Origin: Ktedonobacteria bacterium
Lineage (GTDB): Bacteria > Chloroflexota > Ktedonobacteria > Ktedonobacterales > JACDGC01
NCBI GenBank assembly: GCA_027459705.1
Contig: DAIDHM010000146.1
Location: 1-58,409 of the forward strand
Direction of reading: 5' to 3'
Length of the DNA: 58,409 nt
Each line of letters begins with the position of its first letter. The first letter of the stretch is position 1. Positions 35,921 through 44,692 of the stretch are shown here, in pieces. The position numbers and the translations under genes are program-made. The notes beneath the pieces were generated by a model. That model worked only from the letters and a program-made list of their open reading frames with translations. It ran no database searches and had not been told where the DNA came from.

Positions 35921-35986
35921 AACTTTCTGGCAAGCGTACCCCATTTTCCTGACAAACGTACCCCATTTTCCTGGCAAACATACTGA
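35921..35986. repeat. Three tandem 22-bp repeats, possible IS21-type end
   Basis: Three adjoining 22-base units (35921-35942, 35943-35964, 35965-35986) share the pattern ATTTTCCTGxCAAACGTACCCC, the outer two being more diverged. On the minus strand the block starts TGTTTGCCAGGAAAATGGGG. IS21-family elements carry multiple terminal repeats of about this size near their ends, so a solo relic end is likely. No transposase (istA/istB) gene and no second end were found nearby. Confidence 0.6.
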
Positions 35987-35996
35987 GGGGGGCAGG

Positions 35997-36002
35997 TATA
36001 CT
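35997..36002 (+). promoter_or_regulatory. Possible -10 of the CopC gene
   Basis: TATACT lies about 110 bases before the start codon and directly downstream of the 22-bp repeat array. The -35 position would fall inside the last repeat unit but has no good match. Confidence 0.3.
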
Positions 36003-36113
36003 GCAAAAGGGCGAGGTTCCTGCAGCGTGCGCGTAGTGAGCAGCCACTCGCGTTGGGGGCCTGAGCACCAACTCAGCGTAGAGCAACACTGACCATACGA
36101 AAGGCAGGCTTGT

Positions 36114-36653
36114 ATGCGGCAACAAACGCGCCGGGCGCGTCGGATCGGTATCATCTTCGCGGCAACCATCGGCATGCTCATCTTGAGCGCGATTTTCAGC
36201 AGCACAGCGTTGGCCCATGCCGCCTATAAATCATCCATTCCCGCTGCCGATGCTATCCTGAAGGCGCCGCCAACTCAGGTCAGCATCACGTTCGCGGAAC
36301 CACTCAATCCAGTCGGTCTTGTGATCACGGTGGTCGACCAGTCTAATCAGGTCGTCTCGGTGGGAACACCTACCATTTCGACCACAGATGCCGCCACCGC
36401 GACCATCCAGATGCAAGGTGTGGCGAACTCTGATATCTATCGCGTCGATTGGCATACCACTTCTGCGGTTGATGGCGATCAGGATGTCGGCGCGTTTGTT
36501 TTTCACATCAATCCGAATCCGCCAGCGCCAACTCCGGCAACCAGTGGCTCCGCCGGGCTGAATCCCTGGATCCTTGGAGTGATTGGGCTGGTGATAGGCG
36601 GTCTGGGCGGGTTCTTCTTGCAACGTATCCTGGTACGCCCCACGGCGGCTTGA
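36114..36653 (+). CDS. CopC-domain copper-binding protein with C-terminal TM anchor
   Basis: The 179-aa protein has a signal peptide cleaved near STALA-HAAYKS, giving the N-terminal His typical of mature CopC. A CopC beta-barrel follows (SIPAADAILKAPPTQVSITFAEPLNPVG) and a TM segment near 145-165 with a short basic tail. The usual C-terminal ligand motif DGH-x3-G-x-F is DGDQDVGAFVF here, so one copper-ligand His appears to be replaced. AAAGGCAGG precedes the ATG. Another CopC domain, with the normal His, is in the fusion protein at 37713. Confidence 0.85.
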   Translation: MRQQTRRARRIGIIFAATIGMLILSAIFSSTALAHAAYKSSIPAADAILKAPPTQVSITFAEPLNPVGLVITVVDQSNQVVSVGTPTISTTDAATATIQMQGVANSDIYRVDWHTTSAVDGDQDVGAFVFHINPNPPAPTPATSGSAGLNPWILGVIGLVIGGLGGFFLQRILVRPTAA

Positions 36654-36713
36654 CGAGCATCCACGTGGGCGATTGGCGCTGCTTTCAGCCCATCGCCGGT
36701 GGGCATGGTCAGT

Positions 36714-37310
36714 TTACGCGAAACCTCGCATTGCGCGGGCACGAGCACGTTGTTCGATGTTCTGCGCATCCCAGGCGGCCAGATCTGCGGCGGGCATCGC
36801 AGTGCGCAACGCGCGCATAGTGAGCGGCGTTCCGGTTGCAAGCGCTACCCCGCCCACGACATCGGCCAGGAAAATCGTCGCTTCATCGGCGTCCAGCGTG
36901 CGGACAATTCGCAGTTCAACTGCACTGAGCGCGTCTGCCAGAATGGGGGCGCCGGTGACGCCAACCTGCCAGGCCAGTCCATCCAGTTTGGGGCCAGCAC
37001 GGCCACTGCGCAACCCCAGGCGGCGCACCAGGTCAAGCGAGCGAGCGAGCGCGGGCGCTGGCCCATCAGGGAGGAGGTGCAGAGCGCACATACCGGAAGC
37101 CAGCACGAGATCGTGGGTGTAATTGGATTTCCAGAGTTCGAGCAAGACGCGGGGTGCATCGCTCAGGATACTGGCGTTCAGGCCCGCGACGGCGATTTGG
37201 CCGTTCTGCACCCCTCCGTGACAGGTGGTGATGGCCAGCACGGGACTCCAGAGGGCACGTAGACTGGCGGCAATTGCGGCTCCCTGATTTTCACTCATGG
37301 GTAGTGACAT
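36714..37310 (-). CDS. Flavin-reductase-like (FMN-binding split-barrel) protein
   Basis: The 198-aa protein shows the split-barrel layout of the flavin reductase domain: AVAGLNASILSDAPRVLLELWKSN near the N-terminus, THDLVLASGMCALHLL, a helical insert, KLDGLAWQVGVTGAPILADALSAVEL, and an acidic IFLADVVGG strand. Such proteins bind FMN and reduce flavins or act in small oxidoreductase systems. GGAGCG upstream supports the start at 37310. It lies between the two copper-protein genes but on the opposite strand. Confidence 0.78.
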   Translation of the reverse strand: MSLPMSENQGAAIAASLRALWSPVLAITTCHGGVQNGQIAVAGLNASILSDAPRVLLELWKSNYTHDLVLASGMCALHLLPDGPAPALARSLDLVRRLGLRSGRAGPKLDGLAWQVGVTGAPILADALSAVELRIVRTLDADEATIFLADVVGGVALATGTPLTMRALRTAMPAADLAAWDAQNIEQRARARAMRGFA

Positions 37311-37712
37311 AGGCGCTCCACTGTGGCAAATTTGGCGGCACACCACATCATCAGTTGTGATGATCTCTAGCATATTTGTACTGTACCGCAGGTATGCTCC
37401 ATCGGTGCCAGGTACTACGTAGAGAGAGCGCTATCATTGCCACCAAGGTCGACAGATCCTCGCTGCGTGGCCAGCGCCATGTACACCGCCAGGAACGTGG
37501 TAAAATCCCTGGCTACCCAATCGCACAACGTATGCCATACCATATGAGTGGGCGAAGGTCACAGGGTCTGATCTCCTTGATGGTATGTGGCAGGTGCATT
37601 TGAACAACCTGGCATGTGTTGTCAGATAATTTGCGGTACTCTGTCGAGAGAACGAGATCTCATTCGTGGCAGGCAAGTGTGGGGGACATCGTCCCCAATC
37701 TGAGGGGGAACC
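37311..37712 (+). other. Spacer upstream of the CopC-CopD gene
   Basis: No gene is seen. TTGAAC (37600-37605) and GATAAT (37625-37630) with a 19-base spacer may form a weak promoter for the fusion gene at 37713. The stretch has several CATATG-type palindromes without clear meaning. Confidence 0.35.
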
Positions 37713-39689
37713 ATGCGCGGAAAAAGAGCAACGTGGGCGATCTGGACCCTGGGTATTGGGGTGATTATTTGCGCTTTGCTCCCTGGGACGGCCCTGGCCC
37801 ATGCCCTGCCAGTGACATATGATCCGGCGCCAGGATCAACCTTGCAAGCATCGCCACACCAGGTGAGAATCACGTTCTCCGAACAATTGAACGCCGCTGG
37901 ATCGACGATTGTGGTCGTCAACACCTCCAACCAGAGCGTCACGGCTGGTCCTGCCACCGTACAACCAGACCAGGTGACAATGATCGTACCAGTCTCTTTA
38001 CTCCAACCTGGCACCTATGTCGTTGGATGGCGGACCGTGTCGGCGCTCGATGGCCATAAGGTGGGGGGATCCTATTTCTTCCATGTCGCCAATGCCAATG
38101 GAATCGTACCGCCTTTGACGGGTCCGCTGCCCTCCGGCAATGTCCTCGGTGGCGGCGGCATCGCGACGAACAGCAGTCTGGATCTGCCGTCAATCCTCGC
38201 CGCATTGACACGCTTCATCAGTGAGACCGCTCTGACCGTCTTGCTTGGCATCATCTTCTGGTGGATCTTCGTCTTGCCACGACAGGTTGCGGACGATGGT
38301 CTCCAATCGGTGGTGCGATCGCGTATGCCTCAGGTGGCGGATCTCGCCATTGAAACGATCGTCGCCGGGACCGTCGCGGAAATCATCATGCAGAGCATTG
38401 TCCTGGGTGGAAGCTGGCGCGGCGCGGTCTCCTGGCCCATCATCAGCTCGCTTTTGAGCAGCCATTATGGCATCTTCCTGGTCGCGCGAGTCTTGCTGGG
38501 AATCGCCGCGCTGATCTGTATCTGGATCCCGAGCATTCCCAAATTGATCATCCCCGCTGCACGCATGACCATCAGTCTCCTCTTCGCACTGACGATGGTG
38601 CTCGCCTTTGTCTTCTCTGGCCATGGTGGGGCAACCAGCTCGCCCATCGGGCCCGCTATCGACACGATGCATCTGCTGGGCAACGGCATCTGGCTGGGTG
38701 GTCTCTTTATGCTGAGCCTCATCATCCTCCCGGTCATTCACAACGGGTCGCTGGAGCAGCGCGCGCGCTACCTCGCTCAAGGGATCCCCGCTTTCAGTAT
38801 CCCTGCCATCAGTGGCGCCGTCCTCCTGGCCATCACGGGTCCATTGAATGCCAGTGTGCGCATGACCGCCTTCAGCCAGCTCTGGACGACTGGCTATGGG
38901 ATGGTCTTGTTGATCAAGATCGCTCTTTTCATTGGCATGATAGCGATCAGCTATCAGCATGCCTTCCGCCTCCGGCCCCAACTCGCCGCGCACCTCACCA
39001 GGGTCGGGACGCGCGAGGTGGGCCGCCGCGTTGTCGCTCCACCGAACTTGATTGGTCGGATCGAAACTTTGGTGGATCGCGTCTTCGCCTGGCATGCGAC
39101 ACCCACAGCTTTCACCTCCCTGGGTGGGTCCGCGGCCGCTCTCACTGGCGATCAGGCGGTGTCGGCTACCCCAGTTGGTGTTGGGCGCAGTGACCACCCA
39201 CAGGTAGATCACTTGACGCGCGGAATTCTACAGCGCATTCAACTGGAAGCGGTGATTGGCCTGCTGGTGCTCCTCTGTGCAGCCATGCTCGCTCCACTCG
39301 CCAGCACGCTGGCCAACACGACGATTTCAACGAGTTATGGCGCGACGGGTGGCAATCAAGCGATTACCGCGACGGCCGGTGACCTGCATGTGGTCGCCAC
39401 GGTGAACCCCGGCCAGTTTGGCACGAACACGCTGACTCTCCAGATATCCGGGGCAAATGGCCAGCCCCTGACCCAGGGAAACGTGATTGTCACCACTACG
39501 ATGGTCGAAATGGATATGGGGACCAACCAGTACACCCTAACACCCACAGCTCAACCCGGCGCATATAGCGGCCAGGTAGCTTTCGATATGCCCGGCCATT
39601 GGAATGTACACATTATTATCCATCCGGCGGCAACACCGAACATCAGCGATGCAGCGCAGGTGACCTTTGCCGTGGGTGTCGGCAATTAA
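37713..39689 (+). CDS. CopC-CopD fusion with C-terminal YtkA-like domain
   Basis: The 658-aa protein has a signal peptide ending ALA-HALP, a CopC domain with intact ligands (N-terminal His and LDGHKVGGSYFFHV), then about eight TM helices of a CopD copper-resistance domain (about 155-425). After another TM (about 510-530) comes a periplasmic beta domain with MVEMDMGTNQYTL and a final GHWNVHIIIHP, typical of YtkA/FixH-like copper-handling domains. The likely role is copper import or delivery across the membrane. GAGGGGG six bases upstream fixes the start. It converges with the helicase gene, seven bases apart. Confidence 0.92.
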   Translation: MRGKRATWAIWTLGIGVIICALLPGTALAHALPVTYDPAPGSTLQASPHQVRITFSEQLNAAGSTIVVVNTSNQSVTAGPATVQPDQVTMIVPVSLLQPGTYVVGWRTVSALDGHKVGGSYFFHVANANGIVPPLTGPLPSGNVLGGGGIATNSSLDLPSILAALTRFISETALTVLLGIIFWWIFVLPRQVADDGLQSVVRSRMPQVADLAIETIVAGTVAEIIMQSIVLGGSWRGAVSWPIISSLLSSHYGIFLVARVLLGIAALICIWIPSIPKLIIPAARMTISLLFALTMVLAFVFSGHGGATSSPIGPAIDTMHLLGNGIWLGGLFMLSLIILPVIHNGSLEQRARYLAQGIPAFSIPAISGAVLLAITGPLNASVRMTAFSQLWTTGYGMVLLIKIALFIGMIAISYQHAFRLRPQLAAHLTRVGTREVGRRVVAPPNLIGRIETLVDRVFAWHATPTAFTSLGGSAAALTGDQAVSATPVGVGRSDHPQVDHLTRGILQRIQLEAVIGLLVLLCAAMLAPLASTLANTTISTSYGATGGNQAITATAGDLHVVATVNPGQFGTNTLTLQISGANGQPLTQGNVIVTTTMVEMDMGTNQYTLTPTAQPGAYSGQVAFDMPGHWNVHIIIHPAATPNISDAAQVTFAVGVGN

Positions 39690-39696
39690 GCCGACC

Positions 39697-42657
39697 TCAC
39701 CATTGAACAAAGCCGCTGGCAGCATATTTTCCACCGGGCTGCGCGGCGCAATGGTTCGCCAGTTCGCGGAAGTATGGCAGGTCGGCGACGGCGGCCCGGC
39801 TACCCAGGATGATCAGCTTTTCACGAGCGCGGGTCAATGCCACATTGAGACGATGGGGTTCGGCCAGGAAGGTACCGAGGGCCGAATCCCGACTCAGGGG
39901 CGACGAAACCGTCAGGGAGAGAATGATGACGCGGCGCTCGCCGCCCTGGAAGCGATCCACCGTATCGACGGTGACCCCCTGATTGACCTGATCCACCATC
40001 TGGCGGATGCGCGCGACCTGGGCGCGAAACGGCGCGATGATACCGATCTGGTTGGGCGCAATCCCTGCAGCGATTAGGCTCGTCGTTAAGGCCGCCGCCG
40101 CAATCGCTTCTTGTTCATTGACCTTCGGGCTCGACGACGCCAGCGGAACGACATCGACCCAGACGAGTGGACACTCGGGATTAAGAATCTCCTGATATTC
40201 CGTCGGCAAGATATTGAGAATGCTTGTGGCAACTGAACTATCGGCAATCAGCGCGCCGTTATAAAACATCGTGCTGGGAAACTGACTGATGGCAGCATGC
40301 ATGCGATATTGTCGGCGGAGTGACACGATGGCGCCCTGCCCGCCACGCGCCACCAGATCGACAAAGAGCGACTGGCTGAGTCCGGCTGCACCAGCCGCGG
40401 CGTCGCGCACGAGCGGCGGCAATTGGTGTTCGTCACCAACCAGAATGAAACGTTGCGCCCAGCGCAGCGCACCAACGGTAGCAGGGATAGTCAGTTGGGA
40501 AGCTTCATCCAAAATGACCACGTTGAAGCGCGGCATCGTCTCTTCGATCTCATGAGCTTCAGAAGACCAGGTCGCGACCGTCGCCGCAACAATTGGAACA
40601 GCACGTAAAAAGTTCCGCGCGGACTGCGCGTCAGCGGCGTTGTTCGTTGCTTGCAAAACGCGTTCTATAAGCCGATAAGGGTGCAGTTCGGGGGCGATGG
40701 CATAGCTGTGGCCCAACCGGACGACGTCCGTCACCCCCCGCGCAATCAAGCGCGCCAGCATCGTATCAACGGCCTGGTTCGTATGGGCTGCCAGAGCAAC
40801 TCGCAAACCCCGTTTGGCGAGAGCGTGTGCGATTGCCGCGATGACGTTAGTCTTGCCAGTTCCCGGCGGTCCCTGAATAATGAGATAATCGCGCATCGCC
40901 AACGCCCGCATGACCGCCTCTGATTGTTCGCTATTCAGCCCATCCAGCAATTCGGCGGAAGGTATCGGTGGGTCGGGCTCGAATGTTGGTCGGGCGTCGC
41001 CACGCACGATCGCGCGAAGCCGGTCATCCGCGCTCAGCCAACGATACAGATTCGTCGAGAGGCGCTGAGTCATGATGTCCGCGCTATACCGATCGATCAG
41101 AATCGGGTGCGCCAGGCGTTCACGCGCCCAGAGTTTGACAGAATCCGCCCCAATCGCGAGGATGGCGCCACTCACGACCTGGCCGCGCACTGGGTCGCCA
41201 TCGCTGAGGAGCACTTCATCACCTTCGCGCAATTCCGAAGTGTTATCGCAGCGAAACTCATAGATCCACTCATGGTTTTCCGTCTCGCGCGGTGGAGCTT
41301 GCTGGGTCAGGTCGGCGATGGCGATGCCCGCGGCAACTCGCGCCTGCACGGTCTGATGCCAGAGCGCGCGCGTCTCCTGATCCCCAACGCGCCCTTCAGC
41401 TTGTTGCAAATCGTACCAGCGACGATACCACTCGGCGTCAGCGCGCGGCACGCGGCCGACATTGCCATGCTCGCCGGGCGGCGGTGTCCAGCCCAGCAAG
41501 TGCGAGATGCGCCCACATTCGGCACGCTGTACACAGCGTTCACACTTCGCGCCTCCCGGCGGCTCGGGCGTCTTGCCCGTGAGGCGGATCATGACGAGGG
41601 CATTGCGCAGAAGCAAGACACGCCGCAATTCCTGAAACTTTCCGAGGATGCCAAAAGCTTGAGCATTGCCATCGGCGGTCTGGCTATACAGGAGCGTCCC
41701 CTTGGGGTCAAGCGCGCGGGCCTCAGGATAGCGTGCATGCAACAGCGCCTGGTAGCCATAGATCTGCCAGCGATGATCGGCTTTGGGCAAGTCGCCCCGC
41801 GCCGCGCCCGTCTTCAGTTCCAACACACGGCGTTCCTTGCCTTGCCGCCAGAGAATATCCAGCCGACCCTTGAGTCCCAGTTCGGGGGCGAGCATAAAGG
41901 TTTCCGCGCGCACCTCATGTTCCACCGTCCCATCCTCGACGCGCAGAGTCGCGTACCATTGCGCCAGATTGCGCAGGTGGGGCAAGATGGCCTCGCGCAT
42001 CTCCGCTTCGGTCGTATTCACCTCCGCCAGCGCCACCACCGATTGACGCAATGCGTCCTCCAACAAGTCGGCGGGGTCGCGGGGTTCCTCGGTCGCATCG
42101 GTAGTCGATTTCAGATATTCTTTGAAGATCCCATGAATAATCGTGCCACGCAGCCCGGCCGACCCCGATCGACCGGGGACAATGCGGCGCAGGATGTCCT
42201 GCCGGATGCAATATTGTCCATGGTTAAGATCCGTGATGTTAACCAGGAGGTCAGGTTCCAGTACCACCAGTGTCGAAGCAAGCGCATGGAAGACCCGGTG
42301 GGGCGCCGCACCCGGCTGGGGCGGCGTGGCGGTTCCCTCGCGCAGATGCAGCATGTTGAGCGTGATGCGGTGTAAAACATCGGGTGGCAACGCGGCGAGC
42401 TGCTCCACCAGGCCGGTCCAGTGTGTCGTGAGGTTGACGCGTACCCGTTCGCCGAGAGCTGTCTGTAATCCGATAAAAGGATATGGCTCATTATGGGTTT
42501 GATCGATCCGCGCGCCGAGCAAGGTTCCCGAAATGGTGCTCACATCACAACGAGCCGTATCATAAGTACAGAGAAAGCACGGCAGTGGTGCATCATCTAA
42601 GGATAATGCCATTGCCTCCCTACTGGAAGTGTCAGACGAAGATTGGCCTGTCGACAT
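39697..42657 (-). CDS. Dna2-type Fe-S nuclease/superfamily 1 helicase
   Basis: The 986-aa protein joins a PD-(D/E)XK nuclease to an SF1B helicase. The nuclease part has Cys150, His175 in GTIIH, Asp267 in GRLDIL, Glu280 and Lys282 in LELKTG, the Q-x2-Y motif, and Cys372, Cys375, Cys381 in CERCVQRAEC; the four Cys should hold an Fe-S cluster as in Dna2, Cas4 and AddB. The helicase part has Walker A GPPGTGKT (about 596-603), DEASQ, GDEHQLPP and RQYRMH, ending with VDRFQGGE and ALTRAR. Role: end processing in replication or repair. GGGAGG nine bases upstream favours 42657; a start 15 codons later is possible. Confidence 0.93.
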   Translation of the reverse strand: MSTGQSSSDTSSREAMALSLDDAPLPCFLCTYDTARCDVSTISGTLLGARIDQTHNEPYPFIGLQTALGERVRVNLTTHWTGLVEQLAALPPDVLHRITLNMLHLREGTATPPQPGAAPHRVFHALASTLVVLEPDLLVNITDLNHGQYCIRQDILRRIVPGRSGSAGLRGTIIHGIFKEYLKSTTDATEEPRDPADLLEDALRQSVVALAEVNTTEAEMREAILPHLRNLAQWYATLRVEDGTVEHEVRAETFMLAPELGLKGRLDILWRQGKERRVLELKTGAARGDLPKADHRWQIYGYQALLHARYPEARALDPKGTLLYSQTADGNAQAFGILGKFQELRRVLLLRNALVMIRLTGKTPEPPGGAKCERCVQRAECGRISHLLGWTPPPGEHGNVGRVPRADAEWYRRWYDLQQAEGRVGDQETRALWHQTVQARVAAGIAIADLTQQAPPRETENHEWIYEFRCDNTSELREGDEVLLSDGDPVRGQVVSGAILAIGADSVKLWARERLAHPILIDRYSADIMTQRLSTNLYRWLSADDRLRAIVRGDARPTFEPDPPIPSAELLDGLNSEQSEAVMRALAMRDYLIIQGPPGTGKTNVIAAIAHALAKRGLRVALAAHTNQAVDTMLARLIARGVTDVVRLGHSYAIAPELHPYRLIERVLQATNNAADAQSARNFLRAVPIVAATVATWSSEAHEIEETMPRFNVVILDEASQLTIPATVGALRWAQRFILVGDEHQLPPLVRDAAAGAAGLSQSLFVDLVARGGQGAIVSLRRQYRMHAAISQFPSTMFYNGALIADSSVATSILNILPTEYQEILNPECPLVWVDVVPLASSSPKVNEQEAIAAAALTTSLIAAGIAPNQIGIIAPFRAQVARIRQMVDQVNQGVTVDTVDRFQGGERRVIILSLTVSSPLSRDSALGTFLAEPHRLNVALTRAREKLIILGSRAAVADLPYFRELANHCAAQPGGKYAASGFVQW

Positions 42658-42815
42658 CGCGTAGCGCCTCCCTGAGCGGCTCGGGCACATACTCTGTGCC
42701 GCCTCAGGGATAAGTGTATAGATCTATGCAACGTAAGCGCAAGACTCTAGGAGCAGTTTTCCTCACCGATCTGTCCGCCATGGTTTGGACCATGTGACGC
42801 CACTCTTCTATACAG

Positions 42816-43367
42816 TCAGGTTCGCTGCTTCGTCTGCGCGCGCCAGATGATCAAGATGCCCGCGATGATCAACGTCAGTGGCCAGAACGTTCCCACAAAA
42901 TTCAACATCGGTAGCCCAGATTCGCCGAGCGCCAGCAGCGCGCCGATAACTACCAGAATGCTCCCTGGAATGGTCGGCCACCAATGCGTCGTCGGTTGGA
43001 TGATCAACGTCAGCGGCATAATCGCCAGGAAACCCAACCCTAAGGCGAGCAAGATCACCGCACCCTGTGTCGTGCCGATCGCGTTGATATACACAGTACG
43101 CAAGAGGACAACACCGATCCCCAGGCCTGTAAGGATGCCACCAGGGATCAATGGTGCTGCCGACCGCGCCATCAAGCCCCAGGTGATCATCACTATACCT
43201 ATCAGAAGCAAGAGGATTACACTCAGGATCTCCGACCGATCCAGCATGGTCAATAACAACACGATGCCGATGACGATCAGAGTCGCACCACCAGCCCAAC
43301 CGCGGTCAGGATGGCGATGAGGGTGATCTTGAGCTGAATGGATGGGCGATGGTTGAAGTTCTGTCAT
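42816..43367 (-). CDS. Membrane protein, LiaF/DUF5668-like
   Basis: The 183-aa protein has a His/Pro-rich N-terminus (HPHRHPDRGW) followed by five to six TM segments in closely spaced pairs. The short GGxxLIxIGxxLLL-type helices resemble the membrane region of LiaF-like and DUF5668 proteins. The cytoplasmic LiaF domain is absent. AAGGAAG upstream supports the start at 43367. No partner genes are evident. Confidence 0.7.
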   Translation of the reverse strand: MTELQPSPIHSAQDHPHRHPDRGWAGGATLIVIGIVLLLTMLDRSEILSVILLLLIGIVMITWGLMARSAAPLIPGGILTGLGIGVVLLRTVYINAIGTTQGAVILLALGLGFLAIMPLTLIIQPTTHWWPTIPGSILVVIGALLALGESGLPMLNFVGTFWPLTLIIAGILIIWRAQTKQRT

Positions 43368-43534
43368 GGTGTGCACCGCTTCCTTAGGGTTTGAAACGTA
43401 ACAAATCTTTAGGGTAGACCTAGCATGATTCGCAATCAGTGCCCTGCGCTCTTTACCAGGGTGGCAGATACGTAACACGAGCTATTCACAGAGATCATGA
43501 ATGTACCATCAGTTCGCTCACTGCTGATCAAAGA

Positions 43535-43543
43535 TGCTATGCT
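43535..43543 (+). promoter_or_regulatory. Extended -10 promoter of ogt
   Basis: TGC-TATGCT forms an extended -10 about 47 bases before the ogt start. Confidence 0.4.
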
Positions 43544-43589
43544 AACACTATGACTCTATTCCAGTCTGGCAAAAAGGACCATAGAATTC

Positions 43590-44102
43590 ATGACGAGTAT
43601 GGTACGTTGGGGCACGGCTCAGTCGGGGGACTGGCGCATTTTCCTGGCAGCGACTGCTGCGGGGCTCTGCGCGACGACTTTGCCAGGCGACTCAGTGCAA
43701 CAAATGATGATATGGGTCGAAAAGCATCTGCCAGGAACAACTCTGCTACACGACGAAGTTATGCTCCAACCATATGCGCGACAGTTCGAAGAATATTTCG
43801 CGGGTGAGCGCACGCAATTCGACATTCCCCTGGACCTGCACGGTACACCCTTTCAATGCGCGGTTTGGCGCGCACTGTGCGCGATTCCCTATGGCGTCAC
43901 CCGTAGCTATGCGTCGATCGCCAGCGACATCGGCAAGCCCACCGCTACCAGAGCCGTAGGTGCGGCGAATGGTCAGAATCCGCTCCCGATCATCGTGCCC
44001 TGTCATCGGGTCATCGGCAAACAGGGGGCGCTCACGGGCTTTGGCGGTGGATTGGCGATGAAGGCAGCCTTATTGCGGTTAGAGGGCATCGCCCTGGCAT
44101 AG
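43590..44102 (+). CDS. ogt: Methylated-DNA-protein cysteine methyltransferase
   Basis: The 170-aa protein repairs O6-alkylguanine by moving the alkyl group to its own Cys. The active site IVPCHRVIG is complete, and the DNA-binding helix-turn-helix (VTRSYASIASDIGKPTATRAVG) with the arginine finger precedes it. The N-terminal domain is short and lacks an Ada-type metal site, so it is an Ogt/MGMT type. Length is typical. It stands alone. Confidence 0.95.
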   Translation: MTSMVRWGTAQSGDWRIFLAATAAGLCATTLPGDSVQQMMIWVEKHLPGTTLLHDEVMLQPYARQFEEYFAGERTQFDIPLDLHGTPFQCAVWRALCAIPYGVTRSYASIASDIGKPTATRAVGAANGQNPLPIIVPCHRVIGKQGALTGFGGGLAMKAALLRLEGIALA

Positions 44103-44126
44103 TGCACCGCAGTCTTGGCCAGCTCG

Positions 44127-44501
44127 CTATTCCCAATATTTAGCCCAGGCCGTTGGTGATTCGCTCACCTGGACATAGGCCAGCCGACAGGTAGGCGAGC
44201 GAAGCGCTAGCTCGGCACGTAGACCATGGTAAAGCGTACGGGCAATGTTCTCCGCCGATGGATTCACTTCATCGTAAGGAGCTATCTCATTGAGTAAATT
44301 GTGGTCATAGGCACCAGCGACCTGTCTGGCGGCGGCCTTGATGACCCCAAAATCAAGCAACAGCCCGATGGCATCCAGCGATTCGCCTTCGACACAGACG
44401 GCGACCTCGTAATGATGCCCATGCAATCGCGCGCAGTCGCCATCATAATCGCGCAGAAAATGCGCCGCTTCAAAGGTAAAGGTCTTGCAGATCTGAAACA
44501 T
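44127..44501 (-). CDS. queD: 6-carboxytetrahydropterin synthase / 6-pyruvoyltetrahydropterin synthase homologue
   Basis: The 124-aa protein has the zinc ligands His in FEAAHFL and HGHHY, the nucleophile Cys in DGDCARLHGHHY, the YDHNLLNE segment, PSAENIARTL and the C-terminal ESPTAWAKY substrate loop. The spacing fits QueD, which acts in queuosine/7-deazaguanine synthesis; a pterin role cannot be excluded because no other que genes are nearby. The ATG at 44501 is preferred to the in-frame TTG three codons upstream because of the GGGAAA spacing. Confidence 0.88.
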   Translation of the reverse strand: MFQICKTFTFEAAHFLRDYDGDCARLHGHHYEVAVCVEGESLDAIGLLLDFGVIKAAARQVAGAYDHNLLNEIAPYDEVNPSAENIARTLYHGLRAELALRSPTCRLAYVQVSESPTAWAKYWE

Positions 44502-44692
44502 AGCAGGCAAAGTTTCCCATCAATGTTCTTCCAAGCGCATGCGTCGATGCTGTTGACGCCTGTTGATATTATCGCACAGGGCCTACCTCACGGGTACAAC
44601 TTGGGCGATGACGGGAAGGCGCAATGGCTAGCGAGGAGTGCGTGTCACGCCAGATAGGTGATTAGCAGTGTGGGGAAGCCGCGCGACGCGGC

